Under the pieces are notes generated by a model. The model did not search any database. It had not been told where the DNA came from and worked only from the letters and a program-made list of their open reading frames with translations. Positions 36,388-44,295 of a stretch of DNA of 54,178 nucleotides are shown here, one piece after another. Each line of letters starts with the position of its first letter. Positions within the stretch are counted from its first letter, which is position 1. Source of the DNA: Mediterraneibacter agrestimuris (GTDB lineage: Bacteria; Bacillota; Clostridia; Lachnospirales; Lachnospiraceae); contig NZ_CALPDG010000026.1 in NCBI RefSeq assembly GCF_943193195.1, positions 1-54,178 on the forward strand, read 5' to 3'. The translations under genes were made by a program, and so were the position numbers.

Positions 36388-38109
36388 GTGATAGTTAGAA
36401 GAAAGATGACTGTGGGAGAGCAAAGAAAGGCGGAAGAAAGACTTAGAAGAGCAGAATCCCGGATTCCCTTTTATACCAGTAAGCAGATGAATCGGCTGCC
36501 CGCAGAGCCGGGGATGACTATTCTGGAAAATCTGGTGGTGCTGGAGCTGTTACTGGAGGAAGAACTGGAAGACATTCCAGAGTCTGTTAGAAGGAAACTG
36601 ATGGAATTATATGGTGTGACAGCAAGTGAAGGAAAGAATGCAAGAACACTTCTGCAACCGGAGCAGATTCCTGGACCGCTTTGTTTTTTTCCGGGACAGA
36701 AATTCAGAAGCGGAGAGATGTGCTTTGAAACGATGTATGATGAAACAGTCATGCCGGGAAAACTACAGAAAGTATTTCTGGAGGAAGAAGGGAAATTCAA
36801 AGAGATTGAAGAGCTTCAGCATAACAATCCACTGGCAGCTTATCCCTTTGGGAAAAAGCCAGAACCCGGAAGCTGCATGTATCTGCTTTTTGACGGAGCA
36901 ATTCCGTCAGGGGACAGACCTTTGATTCTGGCAGTAACGGCAAATCCATTGTTTCCGAGAAACCCGGCAAAGAAAAAAGAATTTCCTGTATTTGCAGAAA
37001 TCAGATGGAGCTGTTATACCAGGGAGGGCTATCAGGAAATCCGGCATGAAGATGATACGGGAGGTTTTTTGATAAGCGGTGAAGTGAGACTGTGGATGGA
37101 CGGGATTCATCCCGCGGCAACAAAGATCGGTACATATGAAGGGTATGTTCTGCGGTGTGAACTGGTATGGGAACGGTATGATGTCAATCCCAGGATTGCC
37201 GGCATTGACGGTCCTCTTCTGGAAGTTTGGGAGCGCGATACACTTGGAACTGTCTGCACTGCCAGGGCGGGAGAAAGACTGAGGATTCCATCCATTTTCC
37301 CGGAAGAAACATATACCTGGATATATGAAAAAGAGGGGACTTCTTACATTTCTGTTACGGAGGAACATTTGGAAAATGTGCAAAAAGCAGTCTGCATGTG
37401 CAAAAAGCTTGCACTTCAGAAAACGCTGGGGATTATTTACGGGTATGATAATCAGGAATTTGATGTGAGCCGCTTAGGGAGGATACTGCCGGGAAGTCTG
37501 GAACTTATGGCAGTGGAAAAAGACAGAGAAAATGGTCAGACGCGGGTGACTTTTTTTCCGCAGAAGGAAGATGCAGAGACGGAAACACCGCTTCTGTTTG
37601 TCTATGATGAAGAGAAGAGTGTGATCCGGATTACAGACCCCGGAGATTATACGGGCTGTGAGTTATCCATTGCCGGGTGTGCTTTGTATCATGGGAGGGA
37701 GGGCAATCTGCTGAAGGGTAACTACTTTGTCAGGGCAGGAGGGAGTGAGGAAGAACTCTACTGTAACCGGTGTCCGGGGCAGGGAGGACAAAATCCGGAT
37801 ACATGGAAGGAGATGTGTCAGATTCTGAGGGAGGAGCAAAGGAAACCATATACTGCGGTGACAACGAAGGATTATGAAATACTGGTGAAAGAAATTCCGG
37901 GATTGTGTATTCAGAATGTAAGGGTTTATTCGGAGGAAGATGGAACGGTGGTTGTAGCAGTTCAGCCTTATTCGGAAAAAAAAACCACGAACCTGCCAGC
38001 GGGTTATTTCCGTCAGATCCGGAACTATCTGGAGGAAAAGAGACTTTTGGGTACCAGGATAGAAATCAGGGGATGGCATGATACACCGGATAAAATGCAG
38101 AAGGAGTAA
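36388..38109 (+). CDS. second baseplate J-like protein (Afp12-like)
   Basis: The 573-aa protein starts at GTG 36388 behind ACAGGAGGTACGGG. The N-terminal RRAESRIPFYTSKQMNRLPA and TILENLVVLELLLEEELEDI form helices like those of wedge proteins. The C-terminus has KPYTAVTTKDYEILVKEIPG, LCIQNVRVYSEEDGTVVVAV and YFRQIRNYLEEKRLLGTRIE, the J-type ending (ARTxxDYExLVxxxPG, viral-type wedge). It likely pairs with the upstream J-like protein as the asymmetric wedge. Homology over the middle is uncertain. Confidence 0.78.
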   Translation: MIVRRKMTVGEQRKAEERLRRAESRIPFYTSKQMNRLPAEPGMTILENLVVLELLLEEELEDIPESVRRKLMELYGVTASEGKNARTLLQPEQIPGPLCFFPGQKFRSGEMCFETMYDETVMPGKLQKVFLEEEGKFKEIEELQHNNPLAAYPFGKKPEPGSCMYLLFDGAIPSGDRPLILAVTANPLFPRNPAKKKEFPVFAEIRWSCYTREGYQEIRHEDDTGGFLISGEVRLWMDGIHPAATKIGTYEGYVLRCELVWERYDVNPRIAGIDGPLLEVWERDTLGTVCTARAGERLRIPSIFPEETYTWIYEKEGTSYISVTEEHLENVQKAVCMCKKLALQKTLGIIYGYDNQEFDVSRLGRILPGSLELMAVEKDRENGQTRVTFFPQKEDAETETPLLFVYDEEKSVIRITDPGDYTGCELSIAGCALYHGREGNLLKGNYFVRAGGSEEELYCNRCPGQGGQNPDTWKEMCQILREEQRKPYTAVTTKDYEILVKEIPGLCIQNVRVYSEEDGTVVVAVQPYSEKKTTNLPAGYFRQIRNYLEEKRLLGTRIEIRGWHDTPDKMQKE

Positions 38110-38131
38110 AATCAAAGAAAAATCAAGAAGT

Positions 38132-39073
38132 ATGAGAACTTATACATTCGGATATTCAAGATTGAAAAAGGCAAAGGGTGAGGGGTTTCTGGTAAGAGAA
38201 GACGGGAGTATTTTTATAACAGGGAATCCGGGCATGAGTGTTATTGTACCGGAACCATTGAACGGAGTGGATGAAAGCTGCCGATGGGGAAGACTGATAC
38301 TGGAAGCAGAATTAAGAGATGACAGCATTCTGACTATTTATGCGGAAACAGACGGAGATGGGGAAAAGATGTCCATTGGACCGTTTACAAATCAGACAGA
38401 GATTCTTTTGTGTGAATTGAACGGAAGATTTCTGAAGCTCCGGCTGGAGGTGAAAAACGGCGAAGGCTGTGTGATCAGGAATTTGCGTGTAGAAAACTAT
38501 GACACAGAAATACTTCAAATGATGCCGGAATTTTATCAGGAAAGAGGCAGTGTCTTGCATCGTTATCTTTCCATATACCAGTCTGTGTATACGGATTTCC
38601 AGAAACGGTATGAGAGTCTGGACGAACAGATGGATATCCGTACCTGCTCTGTAGAAATGCTGTCACTGATGGAACAGTGGCTTGGAATGCCTGATACTGA
38701 TTATTTGCTTTCGGAGGATATCAGACGGGCGCTTCTTATGCGGGCTTCCCGTCTTGTGAAGATCCGGGGAACCAGACAGGCAGTCATGGAGACAGCAAAG
38801 CTTCTGGCGGGAGAATTCCCGCAGATTATCGAAAGTGATGATAGAACAGTAACTATCGTGTTTCACCGGGAGGTAAGCGAAGAACTGGAGCTTCAGCTCT
38901 TGTATATTTTGAAGTGGTTTTTACCTGGAGAGTGCAGGGCGCATATTGTGTCCTGGCAGGATCCGATGGGACTGGATGAATATTGTGCACTAGATATCAA
39001 TGCAGCGCTGAAGGTGTGGAGTCTGGGGACACTGGACAGAGAAGAAGCTATGGACCAGTGTGTACTGGGATGA
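38132..39073 (+). CDS. gpI-like baseplate/tail protein
   Basis: The protein is 313 aa from ATG 38132. An ATG at 38078, behind AGGGG and overlapping the previous gene, would add 18 mostly basic residues. An N-terminal beta-sandwich-like region (to about 140) is followed by helices MMPEFYQERGSVLHRYLSIY, VEMLSLMEQWLGMPDTDYLL, RRALLMRASRLVKIRGTRQA and VMETAKLLAGEFPQIIE. These are typical of P2 gpI-like phage tail proteins found in CIS baseplates. The C-terminal ILKWFLPGECRAHIVSW fits too. It probably closes the wedge or binds fibres. Confidence 0.8.
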   Translation: MRTYTFGYSRLKKAKGEGFLVREDGSIFITGNPGMSVIVPEPLNGVDESCRWGRLILEAELRDDSILTIYAETDGDGEKMSIGPFTNQTEILLCELNGRFLKLRLEVKNGEGCVIRNLRVENYDTEILQMMPEFYQERGSVLHRYLSIYQSVYTDFQKRYESLDEQMDIRTCSVEMLSLMEQWLGMPDTDYLLSEDIRRALLMRASRLVKIRGTRQAVMETAKLLAGEFPQIIESDDRTVTIVFHREVSEELELQLLYILKWFLPGECRAHIVSWQDPMGLDEYCALDINAALKVWSLGTLDREEAMDQCVLG

Positions 39074-39115
39074 GGAATGGTAACAGTTACGAGAAAGAAA
39101 TTAGGAGGAATAGAA

Positions 39116-39430
39116 ATGCTGGAGATAAAAGAAGTGATACAGGAGAATAAGGTGATTCTTGAATTATCAGGGAGGATTGATACAAATACAAGCAGGACGG
39201 CACAGGAGAAAATTCTGGCAGCGCTGCAGAAAAGTGGGCTGGTATATCTGAATCTGGAACAGGTGGATTACGTGTCCAGTGCCGGACTTAGGGTTTTTCT
39301 GATCGGACAGAAGACGGCGGCAGCAAAGACAGCATCGCTGCGACTGGTTAATGTACAGGAGAATGTCCGGGCTGTACTTGATATGTCCGGATTCAGTAAG
39401 GTGCTGGAGATATGGGACAATATACAGTAA
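39116..39430 (+). CDS. STAS-domain protein (anti-sigma antagonist type) in the CIS operon
   Basis: The 104-aa protein from ATG 39116, behind TTAGGAGGAATAG, is a single STAS domain. VILELSGRIDTNTSRTAQEK and LVYLNLEQVDYVSSAGLRVF match SpoIIAA/RsbV, with the phosphorylatable Ser in DYVSSAGLRV (SpoIIAA pattern D-S-S). SFYKVLE-type ending is SGFSKVLEIWDNIQ. No kinase or anti-sigma partner lies in the operon. It may regulate the system by partner switching, or act as a structural adaptor. Its 3' end overlaps the next start by 19 nt. Confidence 0.85.
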   Translation: MLEIKEVIQENKVILELSGRIDTNTSRTAQEKILAALQKSGLVYLNLEQVDYVSSAGLRVFLIGQKTAAAKTASLRLVNVQENVRAVLDMSGFSKVLEIWDNIQ

Positions 39431-39975
39431 TCGCAGATATCAGTGAGGAAATCGTACGGGTGATGCGAAGGGAACTGGCACCGGAGCTTGTCGCAGATGA
39501 GAGTACAGTAGGTCTGTGCAGCCCTGAAGATCAGGATAATATGACTTTTGGTATTTATTTATATGATATCCAGGAAAATGATGAAATCCGGCGGAGCCAG
39601 ATGATCAATGTATCAGAAGATAAACAGAGTTATCCGCCTGCATTTTTCAGCCTTTATTATATGATGACTGCTTATTCTCAAAGTGATAAAAAATTTAAGA
39701 TGGTACAGGAACAGCGTATGCTTGGGCGGACAGCAAGATATTTCCATGATTATCCTTATCTTGAGATCGGGGGAGAATACATACCGATTCAATTACAGAA
39801 GATTTCTACAGAGGACAAGATTAAGCTTTGGAATTTTAACGGCAAGCCTTTTCAAGTGTCTTTGTTTTATAAGGTTGCTCCGGTAAAATTGGATTCAGGA
39901 CGTTTCCGTGAAGTGACAAGAGTCCGTCAGAGAGACATCCATATGAATCAGGAAAACGGAAGCAGGAGGCGATAG
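39412..39975 (+). CDS. tube terminator/cap protein, Pvc16-like (DUF4255)
   Basis: The 187-aa protein has YTVIADISEEIVRVMRRELA, NMTFGIYLYDIQENDEIRRS, SYPPAFFSLYYMMTAYSQS and RMLGRTARYFHDYPYLEIGG. These make up the DUF4255 / Pvc16 N-terminal pattern of proteins that terminate tube and sheath polymerisation. DKIKLWNFNGKPFQVSLFYKV follows as the conserved end segment. In Afp/PVC loci the cap gene stands next to the AAA+ ATPase, as here. Confidence 0.92.
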   Translation: MGQYTVIADISEEIVRVMRRELAPELVADESTVGLCSPEDQDNMTFGIYLYDIQENDEIRRSQMINVSEDKQSYPPAFFSLYYMMTAYSQSDKKFKMVQEQRMLGRTARYFHDYPYLEIGGEYIPIQLQKISTEDKIKLWNFNGKPFQVSLFYKVAPVKLDSGRFREVTRVRQRDIHMNQENGSRRR

Positions 39976-39980
39976 AAAAG

Positions 39981-40805
39981 ATGGAAGATCAGACGGAAGA
40001 AACTGGTTTTTTGGCATATCAGATTCCATGCGTGTATACATGGGCGGATCTGGTGGTGACCCCGGCATTAGAGGAAAGCCTTCATGACCTGTGTAATCTG
40101 GTTCGTTTTCAGAATTTTGTAGGAGAACAAAGGGGATTTTACGAGAAACGTCTTTATGGACGGGGTGTGTGCGCATTGTTTTACGGACCTTCAGGAACGG
40201 GAAAGACGATGGCGGCGCAGGTGATCGCACGGGAGCTTGAAATGGCATTGTATCGTGTGGATTTTTCCCAGATTCAAAGCAAATATATCGGTGAGACACA
40301 GAAGAACATAAATATTTTGTTTACGCAGGCCAGAGAAATTAATGGAATTTTACTTTTTGATGAGGCGGATGCATTATTTTCCAAACGTACGGAGGTAAAG
40401 GATGCCAATGACAGACACTCAAACGGGGAGATCGCATATTTGTTACAAAAGTTAGAGGAATATGAGGGAATCTCGATTTTGACTACCAATTTAAAAAATC
40501 AGATGGATGAGGCATTTAGAAGGAGGATACGAAGGATGATTCATTTTCCTCTGCCGGACTGGGAGACAAGAAAACGGCTTTGGAAAAGTGTATTTCCGAT
40601 GCAGGCGCCTTTGGCAGAAGAAGTAAAGCTGGAGCGGTATGCCTGGAAGCTGGAGCTTTCCGCCGGAGAAATCAAAGAAGCGGCGCTGGATGCTGCGCTT
40701 TTTGCAGCTTCTGAGCATGAGAAAATCGGGGATCGGCACATACAAAAAGCGCTGAAGCTGTGCTGCTCAAAATACGGGAGAATATTGACAGAGGGTGATT
40801 TTTGA
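39981..40805 (+). CDS. AAA+ ATPase of the injection system (Afp15-like)
   Basis: The 274-aa protein has Walker A FYGPSGTGKTMAAQVIAREL (about 63-82), Walker B ILLFDEADALFSKRTEVKDA (about 120-139), sensor 1 in ISILTTNLKNQMD and an arginine finger region in DEAFRRRIRRMIHFPLPD. FSQIQSKYIGETQKNI lies in the pore-loop position. eCIS ATPases of this type are needed for particle assembly. Its TGA overlaps the ATG of the next gene. Confidence 0.94.
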   Translation: MEDQTEETGFLAYQIPCVYTWADLVVTPALEESLHDLCNLVRFQNFVGEQRGFYEKRLYGRGVCALFYGPSGTGKTMAAQVIARELEMALYRVDFSQIQSKYIGETQKNINILFTQAREINGILLFDEADALFSKRTEVKDANDRHSNGEIAYLLQKLEEYEGISILTTNLKNQMDEAFRRRIRRMIHFPLPDWETRKRLWKSVFPMQAPLAEEVKLERYAWKLELSAGEIKEAALDAALFAASEHEKIGDRHIQKALKLCCSKYGRILTEGDF

Positions 40806-41539
40806 TGCATTTAAGGGATATAGAATACAAAGGAATAGTTTTTAGCAGTGAGAGAGTCTATTACTACAGGAAAGCCAGAGAAAAAGATGTAAAAGAGATT
40901 GCAGATTTATACAGAGGCTGTGCAATATGCCGGAGGAATTGCAGAGAAAAACTGGATAAAGAAAGCCAGAACTCTTTTGAAAAAACTGGTGGAATGTATT
41001 TGATATTCGGAGAAGAAGAAATAAGAAGAGAACTTCACAATCCCGGTTCTCTGTGGGCTGTATTCCTGGAAAAAGGGAAAGTTGCAGGGAGTTTCTGGAT
41101 TGCGGAGGAGAATCCTATGCTTGAGGATGGAAGAATAAGGGAATACATCGGTGAGGAAGAACCGCTGATTTATCCGAGAGAGATCATAGTGTCCCCCGAG
41201 TATTCAGGGGAAATGTTGGGACAGCTTCTATTTGCAACGGCTTTTCAAGCGCTGGAAGAAAATGGATTTCGATATAGTCTTTGTGATGTTTACCGGACGG
41301 CAGCATATACACTGGACGGAATATGGAAAAGGGTGGACTTGCTGAACAAACCAAGTTATCTCAATATGCTTTCGTTAGGCGGCAGATATCAGGGAACAGG
41401 GGATGTGCGGGAAATTTCTCTGGAATGTCTGAAAGTGAAAATTGAGCCGCAGATTTTCTTGTTTTCTCATAAAGAAACACTTAAGCTGACAAAACAGTTG
41501 TTTACTCAGAAAGGAATTCAAATTTATGCAGAAAATTGA
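40805..41539 (+). CDS. GNAT-like acetyltransferase-fold protein in the CIS operon
   Basis: The 244-aa protein starts at the ATG shared with the upstream TGA. An N-terminal Cys-rich patch (RGCAICRRNCREK) precedes strands and helices of GNAT type: SLWAVFLEKGKVAGSFWIAE, then EIIVSPEYSGEMLGQLLFAT, where the acetyl-CoA loop would be, and QALEENGFRYSLCDVYRTAA. It lacks a perfect Q/RxxGxG/A loop, so activity is uncertain. As the last large gene it could be an effector, a modifying enzyme or unrelated cargo. Confidence 0.6.
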   Translation: MHLRDIEYKGIVFSSERVYYYRKAREKDVKEIADLYRGCAICRRNCREKLDKESQNSFEKTGGMYLIFGEEEIRRELHNPGSLWAVFLEKGKVAGSFWIAEENPMLEDGRIREYIGEEEPLIYPREIIVSPEYSGEMLGQLLFATAFQALEENGFRYSLCDVYRTAAYTLDGIWKRVDLLNKPSYLNMLSLGGRYQGTGDVREISLECLKVKIEPQIFLFSHKETLKLTKQLFTQKGIQIYAEN

Positions 41540-41642
41540 AGAACAGCTTAGAAGCCGATTTTTTCAGATACTTCTGACAGGTGTCGGCGTGGTCATTCTG
41601 ATATCTGCTGTCAGTCTTTGGATTCTGGCAGAAAGAAGCTAG
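41526..41642 (+). CDS. small single-TM peptide at the end of the CIS operon
   Basis: The ATG at 41526, inside the end of the GNAT-like gene, opens a 38-codon frame: MQKIEEQLRSRF, then a hydrophobic stretch (FQILLTGVGVVILISAVSLW) and LAERS-stop. The shape is a polar start, one TM helix and a short tail, like small membrane anchors or holin-like peptides. No clear ribosome binding site is present; translation could be coupled. A terminator follows 12 nt later, which places it inside the operon. Confidence 0.5.
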   Translation: MQKIEEQLRSRFFQILLTGVGVVILISAVSLWILAERS

Positions 41643-41654
41643 AAAAAAGAGTGG

Positions 41655-41711
41655 GAGAAGGTTTTGACGGAGATGTGATATCATCGCTGCCGGAACCTTT
41701 TCTTTTTTCTT
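41655..41711 (+). terminator. terminator closing the CIS operon
   Basis: GAGAAGGTT (41655-41663) pairs with AACCTTTTC (41694-41702), the stem continuing inward with a few mismatches to GATG/CATC around a TGATAT loop. TTTTTTCTT follows. It separates the CIS operon from cotJ. Confidence 0.85.
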
Positions 41712-41754
41712 CCATAATATGTAATGTAGACCAATATGGAAGGAGTTAATAAAA

Positions 41755-42249
41755 TTGGCAGGATATCAAAATAATATGCGTTACGGCCGCCCGGGCAATA
41801 TGTATCAGCAACGTAATGCAGGCTGTAATTGCGTGCAGCGAATGCCTGAACGCTGCGGAAACGAATGCCGGAATGAGCATCGAATACTGGAACACCGTGC
41901 AAACGAATGCTGTGAGGAACAACGAATGGCAGAACATTGTATGCCAGAGCGCAGCGGAAATGAATGTCATAAAGAACAGCATATGGGGGAGCATCGAGGA
42001 AACGAATGCTGTAAGGAGCGTCATGAAGTAGTACGTGAGGAGAAGGAACGGAGAGAGCACCACAAAGAAAAAAGGGATTGTGACTGCGCATACCGAAAGG
42101 ATGAACTTGCGGGAATGCCGCTTGCGATGGCGTATGTGCCGTGGCAGAAATGGTGCAAAATCTATGACGTTTGCGAAGGATTTCAGAGAGGGACCATTTT
42201 CAGAGAACTGGATATGCCTTTTGAGGGGAAAGGGGGCTGTAATCGATGA
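41755..42249 (+). CDS. cotJA: spore-coat-associated protein CotJA with Cys/His-rich extension
   Basis: The C-terminal 60 residues are classical CotJA: LAGMPLAMAYVPWQKWCKIY, DVCEGFQRGTIFRELDMPFE. The first 100 residues are unusual, a repeated pattern of NEC, EH and HR units (CGNECRNEHRILEHR, ANECCEEQRMAEH, SGNECHKEQHMGEHR, GNECCKERH). It is very rich in Cys, His, Glu and Arg and could bind metal or crosslink. The start is TTG 41755 behind GGAAGGAG. cotJB overlaps by 4 nt. CATAATAT at 41713 loosely resembles a sporulation sigma -10 box. The product would lie in the inner spore coat. Confidence 0.88.
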   Translation: MAGYQNNMRYGRPGNMYQQRNAGCNCVQRMPERCGNECRNEHRILEHRANECCEEQRMAEHCMPERSGNECHKEQHMGEHRGNECCKERHEVVREEKERREHHKEKRDCDCAYRKDELAGMPLAMAYVPWQKWCKIYDVCEGFQRGTIFRELDMPFEGKGGCNR

Positions 42250-42515
42250 GTGAATGTCCTTGCAGAAAAGAATTGATGCAGAGAATTAATGAAGCCAGCT
42301 TTGCTGTTGATGATGCGAAATTGTTTTTGGATACCCATCCGTGTGATGAAGAGGCATTGGAATATTTTCAAAAATACAGCCGTATACGAAGAGAAGCAAT
42401 GAAAATGTATGCCGAGCATTACAGTCCACTGACCGTTGATAACGCTATGTATACCTGTGAGGATACATGGAAATGGATCAATGAGCCGTGGCCATGGCAG
42501 GAAGGGGGATGCTGA
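42246..42515 (+). CDS. cotJB: spore coat protein CotJB
   Basis: The 89-aa protein matches CotJB throughout: ELMQRINEASFAVDDAKLFL, DTHPCDEEALEYFQKYSRIR, YSPLTVDNAMYTCEDTWKWI and the end NEPWPWQEGGC. The N-terminal SECPCRK adds two Cys not needed for the fold. It overlaps cotJA by 4 nt (ATGA) and is followed 3 nt later by cotJC. Made in the mother cell, CotJB joins the CotJA/CotJC coat sub-complex. Confidence 0.95.
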   Translation: MSECPCRKELMQRINEASFAVDDAKLFLDTHPCDEEALEYFQKYSRIRREAMKMYAEHYSPLTVDNAMYTCEDTWKWINEPWPWQEGGC

Positions 42516-42518
42516 TTT

Positions 42519-42632
42519 ATGTGGAATTATGAGAAGAGATTACAGTATCCGGTAAAGATTACCCAGACAAATCCGAAGATGGCACAGGTAATAATTAGTC
42601 AATTTGGTGGTCGGAACTGCAATAACCTATAA
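42519..42632 (+). pseudogene. cotJC: cotJC 5' end, interrupted by the mobile element
   Basis: MWNYEKRLQYPVKITQTNPK and MAQVIISQFGG are the start of CotJC, a manganese-catalase-like coat protein normally of about 190 aa that continues GG-(P/A)-D-G-E-L. Here the frame leaves the family after the GG (about 42611), reads six foreign codons (RNCNNL) and stops at 42630-42632. The next base is the end of the serine recombinase gene. The rest of cotJC should lie at the far end of the element, outside the window. As it stands the gene cannot make CotJC. Confidence 0.9.
42601..42615. other. probable attL crossover site in cotJC
   Basis: Homology to CotJC ends at the TTTGGTGG around 42603-42610, and the recombinase stop codon is about 20 nt away. 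Large serine recombinases cut a 2-bp core; the exact dinucleotide cannot be set without attR or an empty site. A GG pair in GGTGG is a candidate. Confidence 0.6.
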
Positions 42633-44072
42633 TCACCGATAAACCAGCATAAAATCAAGGCTTTCCGTTTTTTTATCATAAATGATTTTATCAAAAATAA
42701 GATTCAAAGCTTCACTTTTCTGTACATCCGGTGTTTCTGTACTGGAAATGATATCATAAACAGAGGAAACACGGGATCGCATTTCGTCTTTATTATCAGA
42801 TTCAGATTCTTCATGCAATTGAAGAAGGGCAGCTTCAATTTCTTCACGCTCTTTGGATAAATGAAGCTTATTCACTTTGTATTCTTCCAAAGAGTCTATT
42901 TCGTTTAAATATGCTTCTTTAATACGGCGCTCTTTCGTTGCAAGGACTGACAGGCGCTTTTCGAGTAAGGCAATTTCGGACGTATAATCGTTTTTGGTAC
43001 AGACCGTGTAATTTATCTCACTGGACGATTTTAATTCCAGCAGAGCTTCAATAACGGCCGCCTCTATCTTAGGTTTTGACACGTAGTGAGAAACAGAGCA
43101 TCTATTTTTAGAATATCCGATACATTGGAAACCATTTTTGGTAGCAGAAAGCGCAGATCCACAGTCGGAACAGTATAGAATACCGCTAAGCCAGTGGCGG
43201 CGTGATTCTGCAGCACGTTTCGCAGGCCTGTACTTTTTAACCATCCTATCTTGAACTTTCATCCAATCCTCTTCTGATATCAAAGGTTCATGGCTCCCCT
43301 TTTTTAGAATGCAATCATCATTTGGACGGATGGAACGGAGTTTCTCTTTTCCGACATTCCAACGGACATAACCGTAGTAAACAGGGTTTTGCAGAATATA
43401 TTTTACAGTCCGGTTCTCAAAGGGATTGTTACGCCTGGTTCTATATCCAAGGGAATTCAGCTTTTTAGCAATAGAAAATTCGGTCATGCCGCCAAGAAAA
43501 TCACGGTAAATCATACGGATAATATCGGCGCTTTTTTCATCTATATGGAGCTGCTTATTTTCCATGTAATATCCAAGGGGGGCGCCCGACTGGTATTCGC
43601 CGCGTTTAGCCTTTTCTGTCATACCTTTCATGACTTCATCAGACAGGTTAAGGGAATAGTACTCCGCCATGGCCTCAAGCATGGCTTCCAGAATCACGGA
43701 AAACTTATCATCCTCAATATGTTCCGTGATACTGATCACTTGGACACCGCATTCTTTACGGAGCAGTGATTTGTACACAACACTGTCTTCACGGGAACGT
43801 GCAAAACGGTCGAATTTATGAACAAGGATTCCTTTGAATGGGGAAGGCTTCTGCTTGGCGGTGGCAATCATCCGCATAAAAGCCGGCCGCTTCTCTGCCT
43901 TTCTGCCGGAGATGCCTTCATCTACAAAAATATATTCTTCAGGCACAATGATCCTGTTTTTCTTGGCATAATCCAGAATAGCAGAACGCTGGGCGGCAGG
44001 GGAGAACTCCACCTGGTCGTCCGTGCTCACACGGATGTATGCAGCATAAGTGTCAAAGTTTTCAAAACTCAT
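42633..44072 (-). CDS. large serine recombinase / integrase
   Basis: The 479-aa protein has the resolvase domain with catalytic Ser in YAAYIRVSTDDQVEFSPAAQ (about residue 16), FVDEGISGRKAEKRPAF and FKGILVHKFDRFARSREDS. The recombinase domain is GMTEKAKRGEYQSGAPLGYY, with the zinc ribbon LSGILYCSDCGSALSATKNG ending at a later Cys pair. A coiled-coil follows (LLEKRLSVLATKERRIKEAY). It would catalyse integration into and excision from cotJC. The ATG follows AGGAGGCAATATCT. Its position right at the element end, reading toward attL, is usual for integrases. Confidence 0.97.
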   Translation of the reverse strand: MSFENFDTYAAYIRVSTDDQVEFSPAAQRSAILDYAKKNRIIVPEEYIFVDEGISGRKAEKRPAFMRMIATAKQKPSPFKGILVHKFDRFARSREDSVVYKSLLRKECGVQVISITEHIEDDKFSVILEAMLEAMAEYYSLNLSDEVMKGMTEKAKRGEYQSGAPLGYYMENKQLHIDEKSADIIRMIYRDFLGGMTEFSIAKKLNSLGYRTRRNNPFENRTVKYILQNPVYYGYVRWNVGKEKLRSIRPNDDCILKKGSHEPLISEEDWMKVQDRMVKKYRPAKRAAESRRHWLSGILYCSDCGSALSATKNGFQCIGYSKNRCSVSHYVSKPKIEAAVIEALLELKSSSEINYTVCTKNDYTSEIALLEKRLSVLATKERRIKEAYLNEIDSLEEYKVNKLHLSKEREEIEAALLQLHEESESDNKDEMRSRVSSVYDIISSTETPDVQKSEALNLIFDKIIYDKKTESLDFMLVYR

Positions 44073-44119
44073 AGATATTGCCTCCTAAAAAATGTAAAAA
44101 ATAACAGCCAGTGTAAAAT

Positions 44120-44137
44120 GGATATTGTTCCATATCC
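44120..44137. promoter_or_regulatory. inverted repeat upstream of the recombinase
   Basis: GGATAT (44120-44125) and ATATCC (44132-44137) are separated by 6 nt, about 50 nt upstream of the recombinase start. It could be an operator controlling recombinase expression. No clear sporulation-type promoter was seen on the - strand here. Confidence 0.4.
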
Positions 44138-44152
44138 GTTGCAGGGCGGTTC

Positions 44153-44180
44153 TTGACTTTTATGATACATTTGCTATAAT
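44153..44180 (+). promoter_or_regulatory. promoter of antisense RNA 1
   Basis: TTGACT (44153-44158) and TATAAT (44175-44180) are 16 nt apart. The same promoter, nearly base for base, recurs at 44511-44538. Confidence 0.85.
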
Positions 44181-44186
44181 GTACTT

Positions 44187-44295
44187 AACAAGACAGCCGA
44201 TAGGTAGGTGCAAGCTACCCGATCCGGTGAATATAACTGTTTACAAAGTAAGCCGTCCTATCCGACCAAGATGCAGGGCGGCTTACTTATGTTTC
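44187..44295 (+). ncRNA. antisense RNA 1 of a type I toxin-antitoxin-like module
   Basis: A transcript from the promoter at 44153 would start near 44187 and end at the stem AAAGTAAGCCGTCCT (from 44246) / AGGGCGGCTTACTT (to 44288). It runs opposite to, and overlaps, the 3' end of the 26-aa peptide gene at 44283-44363. Converging toxin mRNA and antisense RNA is the layout of TxpA/RatA-type modules. Confidence 0.65.
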
